This document shows, piece by piece, positions 35,310 to 45,243 of a stretch of 64,000 nt of DNA. The position numbers were made by a program, and so were the translations under genes. This DNA comes from Flaccisagitta enflata. Lineage: Eukaryota > Chaetognatha > Sagittoidea > Aphragmophora. The notes under the pieces were generated by a model. It was given only the letters and a program-made list of their open reading frames with translations, made no database searches and was not told where the DNA came from. Location of the stretch: positions 31,868,001-31,932,000 of the forward strand of contig OZ231126.1 of NCBI GenBank assembly GCA_965153355.1, read 5' to 3'. Numbering within the stretch: position 1 is the first letter of the stretch; each line of letters opens with the position of its first letter.

Positions 35310-35720
35310 GAATTCATCAACTCCAATCCTCAATATAAATCGCCCAAGTACTAGTAACATATTACTACATTAATAAACTAATATCTTATGAACCAGACTT
35401 CAGATTTAATTTGAATTTTGCAGGGGCAGTTCAATTAATATCCTTTACTTGTATACCAAATTAAAAAAGAATTCACATAACTTTGCTACCCTTTGCCTAT
35501 GTAAACTACCTAAGTCATAGTAACATATTACTACATAAATAAGCTAATATCTCATAAACCAGACTTCAGATTTAATTCGAATTTTGCAGGGGTTATCTAT
35601 TTACTACCCTCTACTTGTGTACCAAATTAAAAAAAAATTCATAAACCTTTACTACCCTCTACCTATATAAACCACCTAAGTCCCAGCTAAATATTACTAC
35701 AAAAATAATAGGCAAAGGGT
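35310..35720. repeat. 180-bp tandem repeat, 2-3 copies
   Basis: Copies contain AGTAACATATTACTACAT, CAGACTTCAGATTTAATT, GAATTTTGCAGGGG and TACCAAATTAAAAAA. A homologous pair lies at 51,170-51,540 in the second member of the family. Confidence 0.8.
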
Positions 35721-35875
35721 AGTAAAAGTTTATGAATTTTTCTGAAAATTGGTACACAAGCTCCTATTGACCTATAAACAACACCAGCAAAGTTTCATAA
35801 CATTCTGAAGTCTGGTTCCAAAGATTTTAAAGGTTTTAAACAGACAAACAGACTACGCATCACTGCTATCACTTA

Positions 35876-35904
35876 GTCACCGACGAAAACTGTTCGTCGG
35901 GGAC
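35876..35904 (-). repeat. Right terminal hairpin of the satellite carrier
   Basis: GTCACCGACGA and TCGTCGGGGAC pair around AAACTGT. It is the inverted counterpart of the left hairpin and is followed by AAAAAA. Confidence 0.8.
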
Positions 35905-35982
35905 AAAAAAGATCAAATGGACTAAAAATGAATTTATGCCGAAGTGCAGATATTTGTCAACAATACTGAGACCCCATGTCAC

Positions 35983-36086
35983 CTGTTGTTTCTTGGATGG
36001 GAATAACAGTAACCGCCGGGATTTATCATACTCGGGCATCTCCTTAATCTGATTGTCACTCACCTCAAACTTCGCACCAACTGCTT
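35983..36086 (-). CDS. Exon Y of an unrecognised gene
   Basis: This 104-nt exon has an acceptor CCCTAAG above 36,086 (weak pyrimidine tract) and a CAACAG|GTGACA donor at 35,983. The 2 nt at its start complete the codon begun by exon X, and its end is in phase 0 for exon Z. It encodes AVGAKFEVSDNQIKEMPEYD followed by KSRRLLLFPSKKQQ, a charged segment with good coding character that I do not recognise. The donor lies 79 bp from the satellite carrier's right end, so that element sits in the next intron. The phase agreement of X, Y and Z is the main evidence that they form one gene. Confidence 0.5.
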
Positions 36087-36107
36087 CTTAGGGTTGTAAT
36101 ATATTTA

Positions 36108-36205
36108 GTAACGTGACAAAGCGTCGCAAGGAAGAAAACCTAAGCGGGTGGGGGGGGGTAGAAATCAATCAAAAGGTCATGGAATCATATACACCTCTGA
36201 CCAAC
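36108..36205. repeat. Family G fold-back remnant
   Basis: GTGACAAAGCGTCGCAAGGA, a poly-G run and AATCATATACACCTCTGACC resemble the right half of the family G copy near 3,240-3,328. Confidence 0.5.
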
Positions 36206-36288
36206 AGACCGAATTAAAGACCGACAAAAGTGAGAAAACTATTTTCTTAATGCTTCTTTCTCAACAAGCCAGACCGTAGAAAACGCAC

Positions 36289-36400
36289 CTTCAGCTTCAA
36301 CAACGCCTTGATTGATAACCACTTGCGATATCTTCGTCAAACTTGGCACGGAGGTTGAGTGAGGACTTCCAGACCTTACCCTAGCAACAATCCCGATGAC
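36289..36400 (-). CDS. Exon X of an unrecognised gene
   Basis: This stretch has no stop in the frame that reads SGSPHSTSVPSLTKISQVVI followed by NQGVVEAE, and ends at a donor GAAG|GTGCGT (36,289), leaving one nucleotide of a split codon. The start is less certain. I chose the acceptor GTTGTTGCAAG at 36,401, giving 112 nt, but CTAG a few codons later would also do. Ser/Pro/Thr-rich then hydrophobic, it has no domain I know. It sits directly upstream of exon Y, separated by a 202-nt intron that contains a family G remnant. Confidence 0.45.
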
Positions 36401-36449
36401 CTTGCAACAACATCACCAACAATACAACACCATTACAACGATGTCATTG

Positions 36450-36592
36450 CCGGAGGCTAGGTACCTAAAATTATCGAGGCCAAGTAGGCCAATAAGGTGC
36501 GACATGTGGATCGTTGAACGAATGCGTTACCAACCGACCAACCGACGGACACAGCCAGTTATACAGGTGCTTTGTCGCACCTAAAAAAGCTC
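36450..36592 (+). repeat. HG element, type c
   Basis: GAGGCCAAGTAGGCCAATAA, GTGCGACATGTGGATC, ACCGACCAACCGACGGACAC, AGCCAGTTATA and the hairpin GGTGCTTTGTCGCACC followed by TAAAAAA. Confidence 0.8.
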
Positions 36593-36744
36593 TTAATCGC
36601 AAACACTAGAGGAAAATTTCCGAGGCCCATGAAACTTCGTGGGCACGTTCACTTCATCGAGATTGACTCATAAAACCGTTGTTTGTGTTAGGCCCTGCAC
36701 TAGGCCAGCGCAACAACACTGGACGGCTCAGCTTTCCTGCCCCA

Positions 36745-37045
36745 AAATCGTCGGAAAAGCGCAAAGGTTAAGAATTTGGATGGTCGACGTCATGAATGAT
36801 GGAGGAGAATGAATATGAAATGACTGAATGGGAAATGAATGAAGGAGGAGACTAAATGACGGAGGTGATCAATGAATGATGGAGGAGACAAAATGTTTAT
36901 CTCCCCCATCATTCATTTATCACGTCCTTCATTCATTCTCCTTCATTCATTTCCCGTTCAATCATTTTATATTCATTCTCCTCAGTCATTCACAATATCG
37001 ACCATCCAATATCTTCGTTTACGCTTCTCCGACGGCGTTGGGATA
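36745..37045. repeat. Fold-back element with GAATGA-type core
   Basis: The outer arms TCGTCGGAAAAGCG and CGCTTCTCCGACGG pair, then TTGGATGGTCGA and TCGACCATCCAA, then GAATGA/TCATTC units facing each other around 36,895. Confidence 0.8.
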
Positions 37046-37189
37046 CGACAGCTTAGTCCGTCCTGAGTTTAGGACTAATATCATTTTTTCGACACGCTTA
37101 AAAAATGTTTAATGCGATTACAGCGTAAGTAAATACCAAATCACCGTACGACTTACTCAAGGTTTGTAGAAGGGTCGGGTGGTCATTCG

Positions 37190-37420
37190 TGTAAAATTTC
37201 AAAAAATGTCATTGAATATTGTCTTAATATTACAAATTTGAAATTTTGGGGTAAGTAGGCTGGTGTAGGCAGTTGGACCTTCTGGAATTTCTTGAAACTT
37301 TGCATTGTAGTAGACAAGATAAAATGATGTTACCATATAAAAAATCAAGTCAATCGGTCAATTCGTCTCCGAGTTACAGCCTTTTGAAGTTGAGCTAAAA
37401 AATGTCAGGATGATTTCCGC
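37190..37420. repeat. Repeat shared with 20,000-20,215
   Basis: Same order of blocks as the other copy, including AAAATCAAGTCAATCGGTCA followed by ATTCGTCTCCGAGTTACAGC. Confidence 0.65.
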
Positions 37421-37499
37421 CACTTGGATCAAATAGTTGCGTTACGTTTCAGACACGCACGAGCGCTCATGATATTATGAACAAAGTATTAGGAGCATT

Positions 37500-37642
37500 G
37501 GAAACAAGGCCGGTTACACGGCCAATACCAGTTGCGGACGGGTGGGTAGGGGCGGATATGATCGTTAACCACTCTTCAACTCGTGCTGACGGATTGACGG
37601 ACGGACAAAGCCTCATAAAGAGTTGCGTTTCCGCAACTGGAA
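37500..37642 (+). repeat. HG element, type b
   Basis: ACAAGGCCGGTTACACGGCC start, AGTTGCGGACGGGTGGGTAG, GACGGATTGACGGACGGACA and an imperfect AGTTGCGTTTCCGCAACT hairpin. Confidence 0.75.
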
Positions 37643-37817
37643 ACAACGGGCAAAAGCTTTATGTTGATAGTGATAGTATTACTTTTAAAAATATACGCAT
37701 GCCGCCGCACCACCCTTAGGACAGCTATCCTAAAAAGTTTAATCAAAAAGTTCCTCTGGTCAGGCGAAGACGAACGCAAGTGTAGGTTTTTTTCTATCCA
37801 GGACCACGTATAACATT

Positions 37818-37970
37818 TTTGGTCGCAGACACGCGACTCTACACCTTGCCGTGTCAGTCGGTAAGTTGGTCAGTCTGTCTAACATTTTTGAATTCCATTT
37901 TTGAATTCCCATAACTGCTCCTGCCCAACCGTCCGCGACTGAATTGCCGTGTATCCGGCCTTGTTTTTCA
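37818..37970 (-). repeat. HG element, type a
   Basis: The hairpin side GGTCGCAGACACGCGACTCT, CACCTTGCCGTGTCAGTCGG and a complete GCCGTGTATCCGGCCTTGTT end. A short internal duplication of TTTTTGAATTCC is present. Confidence 0.8.
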
Positions 37971-38149
37971 CTTATAACTGATAAAATTTGATGGTCCGTT
38001 GTCATCCGTCGTGGGGTTCATCAATTAATTTTCTGTTAACAGAGGAAAGAGATCGTCAAACATATTTTTCTGAAAATAAAGAGAAGAGCATGGCTACCAA
38101 AATCAGTAACATGACGAGATTGCCAAAGAAAAGGCCAAGCAGGTCAATA

Positions 38150-38232
38150 CGCGCAACATTTGAATCTTTGAACGAATGCGTTACCAACCGACCGAAGGAC
38201 AGAGCCTCTTGTAGTGTGTAGATGTGCAGATG
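38150..38232 (+). repeat. HG element fragment, type c
   Basis: TTGAACGAATGCGTTACCAA, CCGACCGAAGGACAGAGCCT and a TTGTAGTGTGTAGATGTGC end. The terminal hairpin has decayed. Confidence 0.55.
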
Positions 38233-38374
38233 TGCTTTAAAAGATTGCATCGACTCCTCCTGTTGCAAAAAAGGCAAAAAATAATTAACGTGATTAAATA
38301 TCAAATGAACACGCAACATGAGACGAAACCATAACTTACGATGCGATGGTCTTCTGAAAGTAATGAAATAAAAA

Positions 38375-38528
38375 AAGGCCACATACACGGCCAAAACTAG
38401 TCCCGGACGGGTGGGCAGGGGCGGAAATGCGTGTTTTCTCACTTTTCGACCCGAGCGAGATAGACCGACAGACGGACCGACAGACGGAAAAAGGCTCTTA
38501 TAGAGTTGCTAGTCCGCGACTAAAAACT
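38375..38528 (+). repeat. HG element, type b
   Basis: AGGCCACATACACGGCCAAA, GACGGGTGGGCAGGGGC, GACAGACGGACCGACAGACG, CTCTTATAGAGTTG and a decayed hairpin ending CCGCGACTAAAAA. Confidence 0.75.
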
Positions 38529-39519
38529 ACATTGATTCCACGAGCATCTTTGTGTCTTGCGCGAGCCTCTTTGTGTCTTGCGCGAGCCGGCATGGAAAAA
38601 ACAAGTGGGATCAAATTGAATAGACCTTTGGGATCTAGAATAGACCTTTTGGATCTATCACGGTGTGTGTTAGCGATTTATTTTATTATAAAGATATTAA
38701 ACAAGTCATATTAAACAAGTTTGAATATTGATGTCATCAATTTTGATATTCGAAACAGCACCTCTATCACTCACTCAAACCATATTTATAAACGGATTTC
38801 GCATGGGGTTTCTGGAGAGACAAAAATATTGAGAACATTGTGAAAGTAGTTGTTGATCCGTTAACTTGGTCTTATGGTCAGTCTAGTCACAATAGACCAA
38901 TTATGTACTGGATCGATGGATGGATGGATGGACGAGTCTCGTAATACACATTACTGATTGAAATTCTAAAAACACTAACAAAACTTGTTTATCACAGTGA
39001 GTCGAGAAAGGCTGATGCTGAGTTTTTCAAGCTGATGCCGACTTTGTCAATCTGATGCTGAGTCTTAGAACCAATCTTGCGAAAGAATGCGAACAGATGC
39101 TTATTGATGCAAAAAAAATCGCATCTGTTCACATCGTTTCGCATGGGGTTTTTCATGGACAAAATGGCATAAACAATAGGAAATGAGTTCTTGATCAGTT
39201 TTATGGGCGTTTTGGTCAGTCCGTCCGTCTATCAACTAGTCAAATCTATAGGCCTAAGCTAATTTTTTCCCTTTTTAAGCAAAGAAAAAACTGTTAAGAG
39301 ACTAAATAGTTGTTGATCCGATTTTTTGCTCTTTTAGTCGGTCCTTTCGTCTATGAGTTTGTCGGTAATTTTTTGTCCCCTTTTTAAGCGCAAAAAAAGA
39401 TACTGATGCTGATGGAATGAATGTGACATAGACATATTACTTGAAATTTTAATACCATTGAAAAAAAATTTGGTCGACACTGAAAAAGGGCGTTTTTAGT
39501 CGGAAACAATCATGTTTTT

Positions 39520-39790
39520 TACGGACCACTCAGTCGCCAGCTACATTCATTCGCTTGCATCATTCACTCCGTGCACAGGCCACTCGGTGGCTCGCTGTTT
39601 GTCCGCTCGCACCGCTCATTCTGTTCACGGGCTCGCTCAAACTGTTCACGGGCTGGCTCTCTCCATTCACGGGCTGGCTCTCTCCATTCACGTGCTCGCT
39701 CACTCCATTCACGGGCTTACTCACTCCGCTCACGGGCTCGCTCATTCCATTCACGGGCTCCATTCACGGGCTCCCTCATTGATGTATGTC
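39520..39790. repeat. 24-bp minisatellite (CTCCATTCACGGGCTGGCT type)
   Basis: About eight head-to-tail copies follow a unique leader (CACTCGGTGGCTCGC). An inverted, more diverged counterpart lies at 42,975-43,100. The open frames in all phases are products of the repeat. Confidence 0.85.
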
Positions 39791-42521
39791 AAGGTACTAT
39801 TATTCCTACTAGAGAAATAACAAGTAACATGGGATCACGATATGATGCAAAACGATGCGAAATGATGCAAAAAAATTTTGCATCGTTTCGCATGGGGTTT
39901 TTCATGGACAAAATAGCATAAACAATAGGAAATGAGTTCCTAATCAATTTTATGGGTCTTTTGGTCGTTCGATCTATGTATCTTTTAATCAGTTCTTTAA
40001 TCGCTAAGTTCTTTTTCTACCCTTATTAGCAAAAAAAAAAAAAAAAAAAGATGCTGAAGTGGGTTGGAGTAAAATTTCGCATGGTGTTTTTGAGAAACAA
40101 GATGTCAAAATCATTGAGAAAATAGTTAATGATTTGTCAACTTGGTCTTTAGGGCGGTCCGTTGGTCTGTCAATCAAGAAATTCTATAAGCGCAACCTAC
40201 TTTTTTTCCTCTTTTTTAGCGAAAAAAAAAACTGATGCTGACTGAGTGAGATTGAAATTTCGCATGGGGTTTTTGATGTATAAAATGCAACTAACATTGA
40301 GAAAAGAATACTTGACCAGATCTCATAGTCTTTTGGTCTGTCTGTCAGTCTTTCAATTTGTCAGTACTTTGAGCGCAAGATTCTTTTTTGCCCATCTTTA
40401 GCGACATATAAAAACTGATGCTGATTGAATGAATGTGACGTTAATTGACCTTAGATGATGATTATCGAATAACTCGGGTGATGATACAGTCAAAATAGAT
40501 AAATATTGACATGAATCAATGGTCACACATGACTTGAAATTCTTATGACAAAGACAAAATTCGAAAAATTTTATCATTAAAGAAAGGCAGAAAAAAAATT
40601 TCGCATCATTTTGCATCGTTTCGCATGGGCTTTTTCAGGGACAAAAGGGTATTAATATTGAGAAATGAGTTCCTGATCCGTTTTATGGGTCTTTTGGTCG
40701 GTCCATCGGTCTATTAACTAGTTGAATCTTTTAACCAAAGATAATTTTTTCCCTTTTTTAGCAAAAGAAAATTGATGCTGAACTGGGTGGGAGTAAAACT
40801 TCGCATGACTTTTGGAGAGACAAAAGTCATGAACATTGAAAAAATAGTATTTGATCCTTTTACTTGGTATTTTTGTCAATTCGTCGGTGTATCAAGTAAA
40901 GAAATCTATTTGCGCAAAATACTTTTTTGCCCTTTTTTAGTCGAAAAAAAAAATGTTGATTGAGTGGGACCGACATTTTGCATGAATTTTTAAAAATTGT
41001 TCTGGATTAAGTTTCATGCCCTTTCAGCATCATTTTTTTTTAGCTAAAAAAGGATCTTGCGCTAATAGATATGTTTGATTGACAGACTGACCGACTTAAT
41101 GACCAAGTTAACGGATCATTTACTATTTTCTTGATGGTTTTTACATCTTTTATCTCAAAAACCCCATGCGAAATTTCACTCACACCCATTTCATCTTTTT
41201 TTTTTTAGCTAAAAAAGGATCTTGCCCTAACAGATTTGTTTGATTGATAGACCGACGGACCGACCTAAAGGTCAAGTTAACGGATCATTTACTATTTGCT
41301 TAAAGATTTTGATGTTTTGTATCACAAAAACCCCATGCGAAATTTTGCTCCCACCTAATTCAGCATCATTTGTTTTTGAAAAAAAAAAAGTACTTTGCGA
41401 TTAAAGAACTTTCTAATAGTTGCATTGAACGAACGACCAAAAGCCCCATAAAACGGATTAAGACCTCATTTCTCAATATTAATGCTATTTTGTCCATGAA
41501 AAACCCCATGCGAAATTTCACTCCCACCCAGTTAGAATCGGGTTATTTTTTTGCTAAAAAAGGTGAAAAAAGTACTTTAAGCTAAAAGAACTGACTAATA
41601 GATACATTGATGGAACGACCAAAAGGCCCATAAAACGGATCAAGAACTGATATCTCATTGTTTACGCCATTTTGTCCATGAAAAACCCCATGCGAAACGA
41701 TGCAAAACGATGCGAAATTTTTTTGCATGATTTCGCATCATTTTGCATCGTTTCGCATGAGATTTCCGCACGGGATTTTCAAATTGATCCTTAATAGATT
41801 TGACTGATTGATAGGCTGACAGACCGACAAAAAGACCTAATTAACGTATCAAGAACTATTCTCTCAATGATTCTGGCATTTTGTCTTTCAAAAACACCAT
41901 GCGAAATTTCACTCCCAATCAGTCACCATTTTTTTTGCTAAAAAATGGCAAAAAAGTATCTTGCGCAAATAGATATGACTGATTGATAGACCGACCAAAA
42001 GACCAATTAAACGTATCAAGAACTAATCTTTCAAAGATTTTGGGATTTTGTCTCTCAAAAACCCCATGCGAAATTTCACTCCCACTCAGTCAGCATCAGG
42101 GTTTTTTTTTTTATAAAAAAGGGAAAAAAAAGTACTTTAGGCTTAAATAACTGACTAATATATACATTGATCGAACGACTAAAAGGCCCATAAAACGAAT
42201 TAAGAACTCATATCGCAATGTTAATGCCATTTTGTCCATGAAAAGCACCATGCAAAACGATGCAAAATGATGCGAAATTTTTTTGCATCATTTCGCATCA
42301 TTTCCAATTTACCCTAAAGATAAGCTTTATGACTCAGCATCAGGTTAATAGAGTCGACATCAGATTAAAATCAGCTTCAGCCTTTCTTGAATGACAATGT
42401 TGTTTGAATTTTGTCTAAGTCATAAGGATTTCCAGTCACATGTTATACCGTCTATTCATTACATTATCTATTTTGACCGAATCATCACCCTAGTTAGTCA
42501 ATAATCATCATCCCAAGTCAA

Positions 42522-42666
42522 ACAAGGCCGGAAACACGGCCACCAGTTGCGGACAGGTTGGCGGGGGCAGAAATGCGCGTTTTCCCACTTTTCAACTCAA
42601 TCATTACGGAACAACGGACCGACGGACGGACAAAGCCTCTTATAGAATTGCATGTCCGCAACTAAA
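42522..42666 (+). repeat. HG element, type b
   Basis: AACAAGGCCGGAAACACGGC, AGTTGCGGACAGGTTGGCGG, GGACCGACGGACGGACAAAG, CTCTTATAGAATTG and a near-hairpin end GCATGTCCGCAACTAAAA. Confidence 0.8.
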
Positions 42667-42844
42667 ATGTCACATTCATTCAGTTAGCATCAGTTTTTCT
42701 TTTGTCGCTAAAGATGGGCAAAAGAGTATCTTGCGCTCAAAGTTTCGGCAAATTTATAGATGGACAGACACCATGAATGACAAATGAATCCGATTTGCAC
42801 TAGATGAGCTTCATTATTGGTTCCAAAACGTAGCAGCATCAGGT

Positions 42845-42915
42845 TGATAAGGTTACAGACCGACCAACCGACCAACGGACACAGCCAGTTATAGAGGTGC
42901 GTTGGCGCACCTAAA
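42845..42915 (+). repeat. HG element 3' half, type c
   Basis: ACCGACCAACCGACCAACGG, ACACAGCCAGTTATAGA and the perfect hairpin GGTGCGTTGGCGCACC followed by TAAAAA. Confidence 0.75.
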
Positions 42916-43092
42916 AACGCTTTTGTAGCCATTGAACGCCTTAACAGTGAACACATGAATTTTAACTTCTCACGAATGAGCGAGCCTGTGAACGGAGTGA
43001 GCGGTGCGAGTGAACAAACGTAGTAAGCAACCGAGTGGCCTATGCACGAAGTGAGCGGTGCGAGTTAATGAATGTAGCGAGCGATTGAGTGG

Positions 43093-43436
43093 TGCGAGAA
43101 CCAGGGGTGTATAATGTTGAGTGGCATTTGATTTTATTCCCCCCCCTGCATTTGATTTTCTTCCCCGCGACGCATCGCGTTGCGTTACAAAATCATTGGT
43201 TTTTTTAACCCTCAAACCTATAAAACAGTATATTTTTGGGTTTAATAGTGTTAAATTGTGTTGTGGTAATTACATTTTACCTTTTGGTACTGCCAAAAGT
43301 GTTAAATCTTCAAAACTTTCCTTTTTTCTTTTTTTCAAGCTTTTGATTTTCTTCCCCATCTCCAAACCATTTGATTTTATTCCCCCCCCCACCGGGGGGG
43401 GGAATACTCAACATTATACACGCCTGGCGAGAACTG
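43093..43436. repeat. Complete family G fold-back element
   Basis: GAGAACCAGGGGTGTATAAT with GTTGAGT at the left and ACTCAACATTATACACGCCT with GGCGAGAAC at the right form the ends. The core includes a run of C facing a run of G and CTTCCCCGCGACGCATCGCG. Confidence 0.85.
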
Positions 43437-44242
43437 AAAGATGGGTAAATTAATGGAATGTAAAAACGGATCGAGAACTCATTTCAGCATCAGTTTCTTT
43501 GTTCGCGAAAAAGGGAGAAAAAAGTATCTTGCGCTAATAGATTTGATTGATAGACCGACAGACCGAAGTGAAGACCAAGTTAACGGAACATTTACTATTT
43601 TCTTTATGATTTTCACATATTGTATCTTAAGAAGCCCATGCGAAATTTTACTCCAACCCAATTCAGCATCATTTTTTCTTCGCTAAAAAAAGGGTTAAAA
43701 AAGTACTTTGCGATTAAAGAAATGATTAGTGGATACATTGATGGAACGACCAAAAGGCCCTTAAAACAGATAAAGAACTGATATCTCATTGTTTACGCCA
43801 TTTTGTCCATGAAAAACACCATGCGAAACGATGCAAAATGATGCGAAATTTTTTTGCTAAAAAAGGGAAAAAAAGTACTTTGCGATTAAAGAAATGACTA
43901 GTAAATACATTGATGGAACGACCAAAAGGCCCATAAAACGGATAAAGAACTGATATCTCGTTGTTTACGCCATTTTGTCCATGAAAAACCCCATGCGAAA
44001 CGATGCAAAATGATGCGAAATTTTTTTGCATGATTTCGCATCATTTTGCATCGTTTCGCATGAGATTTTCGCACGGGATTTTCAAAGTGACCTCAAAGCG
44101 AGCCTATTGGTCAGGGAGAGTGGTCAAGGGCTGTGGTTGGCCCTCCCTTACCCCCCGGATGTAATGCGCTATCTCTGCTGCCGCTGCTGGCTCGCGTTTA
44201 AAGTGCTAAGAAAATTTTAGCATTCCACCCCCTGAGTATAGT

Positions 44243-44775
44243 GGCGGTATATGGATAAATTGTTATCACTGAAAAATGACGTAGACATCAAGTGAAAAAT
44301 CAGAACCGTTATTGGTTATTTCCCTTACTGTTTTTAGGATTAGAGGGGAAAGTTAAGAACATGAAAAATTGATAACATGAAATAATTCTTTTTTCTTATT
44401 AACAAAATAATCATGAAGGCAAAAATTAGGATCAGTACTATCGCTTAAAGAATCGGCCCCGAACTCTTTAAACGTTTAACATGTTTTCAAAAGAACTGAA
44501 ACCAAGAGTCGAGCTTCAATCACCGAGCAAAACATCTTTGATCAGTGATCACCCTCTCGGTCAAATCTTCATTTTTCTTTAAATACACTTCGATCGACGT
44601 AACATGCCATGCCACCACCAAAAATTACCCAAATATTTCCCTTCTTCATCGGATATCCTAGTCAATAAACAACCTTGTCATACGCAGTCACAGGTTTCTT
44701 TTTTCCCGCACTTTACTTTGGGTCGCCCAGACTTCTCTAGTTCGCGAGCGAGACGCATTTCAGCATTTCAGCATT
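44243..44775. other. Region between the large insertion and the 3CxxC gene
   Basis: Probably holds the 3' UTR and polyadenylation site of the minus-strand gene to the right. Several AATAAA/ATTAAA-like strings are possible, but I cannot choose one. Confidence 0.3.
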
Positions 44776-44940
44776 TCAGCATTTCTTGGGCTGTTGGATG
44801 GGGTGTTTGTTGGTCGGATGATGAGGATGAACTTTTGCCATTCTGGTGACATCCTTCGTAGGAGACGGCTTCTGATGAGCCAAGGAAGACGGCGTTTCGC
44901 TGTGGTTCAGCTCCACCTTTGACTTGGTCGTCACTTGCAC
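44776..44940 (-). CDS. 3CxxC zinc protein, putative last coding exon
   Basis: The acceptor TTTTTTTACTAG lies just above 44,940. Read in phase 0, the 165 nt give VQVTTKSKVELNHSETPSSL, then a Lys/Pro/His-rich end finishing QQPKKC and TGA at 44,776. The phase fits the proposed donor at 46,478. A second frame is also open through this stretch, so the assignment is tentative. The intron would contain the 13-bp and 160-bp arrays at 44,985-46,045. Confidence 0.4.
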   Translation of the reverse strand: MQVTTKSKVELNHSETPSSLAHQKPSPTKDVTRMAKVHPHHPTNKHPIQQPKKC

Positions 44941-44984
44941 CTAGTAAAAAAATCTTAAAAGAGTATGTGTCCGCGACTGGGGTC

Positions 44985-45240
44985 AAACGGCGTTGTCAAA
45001 GGGCGTTGTCAAAGGGCGTTGTCAAAGGGCGTTGTCAAAGGGCGTTGTCAAAGGGCGTTGTCAAAGGGCGTTGTCAAAGGGCGTTGTCAAAGGGCGTTGT
45101 CAAACGGCGTTGTCAAAGGGCGTTGTCAAAGGGCGTTGTCAAAGGGCGTTGTCAAAGGGCGTTGTCAAAGGGCGTTGTCAAAGGGCGTTGTCAAAGGGCG
45201 TTGTCAAAGGGCGTTGTCAAAGGGCGTTGTCAAACGGCGG
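44985..45240. repeat. 13-bp minisatellite GGCGTTGTCAAAG, about 19 copies
   Basis: Almost perfect copies, two with a single A/C change (CAAACGGCG). Because 13 is not a multiple of 3, every forward frame is open and the three overlapping 90-125 codon frames are products of this. Confidence 0.95.
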
Positions 45241-45243
45241 TTT

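Larger units (their letters stand above)
23871..35904. mobile_element. 12-kb satellite-carrying element with terminal hairpins
   Basis: The first roughly 190 bp (GTCCCCGACGAACAGTTTTC, GTCGGTGACTA.GTGATAGCA, CTTGTGTACCAATTTTCAGA, ACTACCCTTTGCCT) recur inverted at 35,700-35,904. Each terminus is itself a hairpin, preceded by TTTT on the left and followed by AAAAAA on the right. Between them lie about 28 satellite monomers and, at the right, A/T runs, a 20-bp minisatellite and 180-bp repeats. No transposase or other long coding frame is present. No clear target-site duplication is visible. A second member ends at 51,754. Confidence 0.75.
38790..44090. repeat. GCATGGGG repeat array in both orientations
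   Basis: Units of about 230 bp (CGCATGGGGTTTTT, GACAAAATG, TTGATC.GTTAACTTGGTCT, GTC-rich, AAAAACTGATGCTGA) run forward from about 38,790 to 40,975 and inverted from about 40,985 to 44,080. GATGATGATTAT-type and GAAAGGCTGATGCTGA-type spacers appear in both arms. Several HG and family G elements are inserted in the right arm. Confidence 0.85.
9459..44242. mobile_element. Candidate 34.8-kb hAT-like insertion with 8-bp target-site duplication
   Basis: The left boundary is AGTATAGT (9,459-9,466) followed by CAGGGGGTGGAAAGCTAAAA. The right boundary, at 44,234, reads on the minus strand CAGGGGGTGGAATGCTAAAA (19 of 20 identical) and is followed on the plus strand by AGTATAGT (44,235-44,242). Inverted termini starting CAGGG and an exact 8-bp direct repeat are the marks of hAT transposons. 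No transposase gene is recognisable inside, so if real it is non-autonomous. The interior holds nested repeats, a 12-kb satellite carrier and three exons of an unidentified gene. Two separate insertions that happen to share a target octamer remain possible. Confidence 0.65.

Noticed and set aside
38259-38353. A 14-nt micro-exon (38,340-38,353) and a further exon start at 38,259 on the minus strand
   Set aside because: Strong-looking AG and GT sites are present, but the piece is too short to judge, and the second stretch runs into an HG element without a donor.
39512-39921. Overlapping 75-116 codon frames
   Set aside because: Products of a 24-bp minisatellite whose length keeps frames open.
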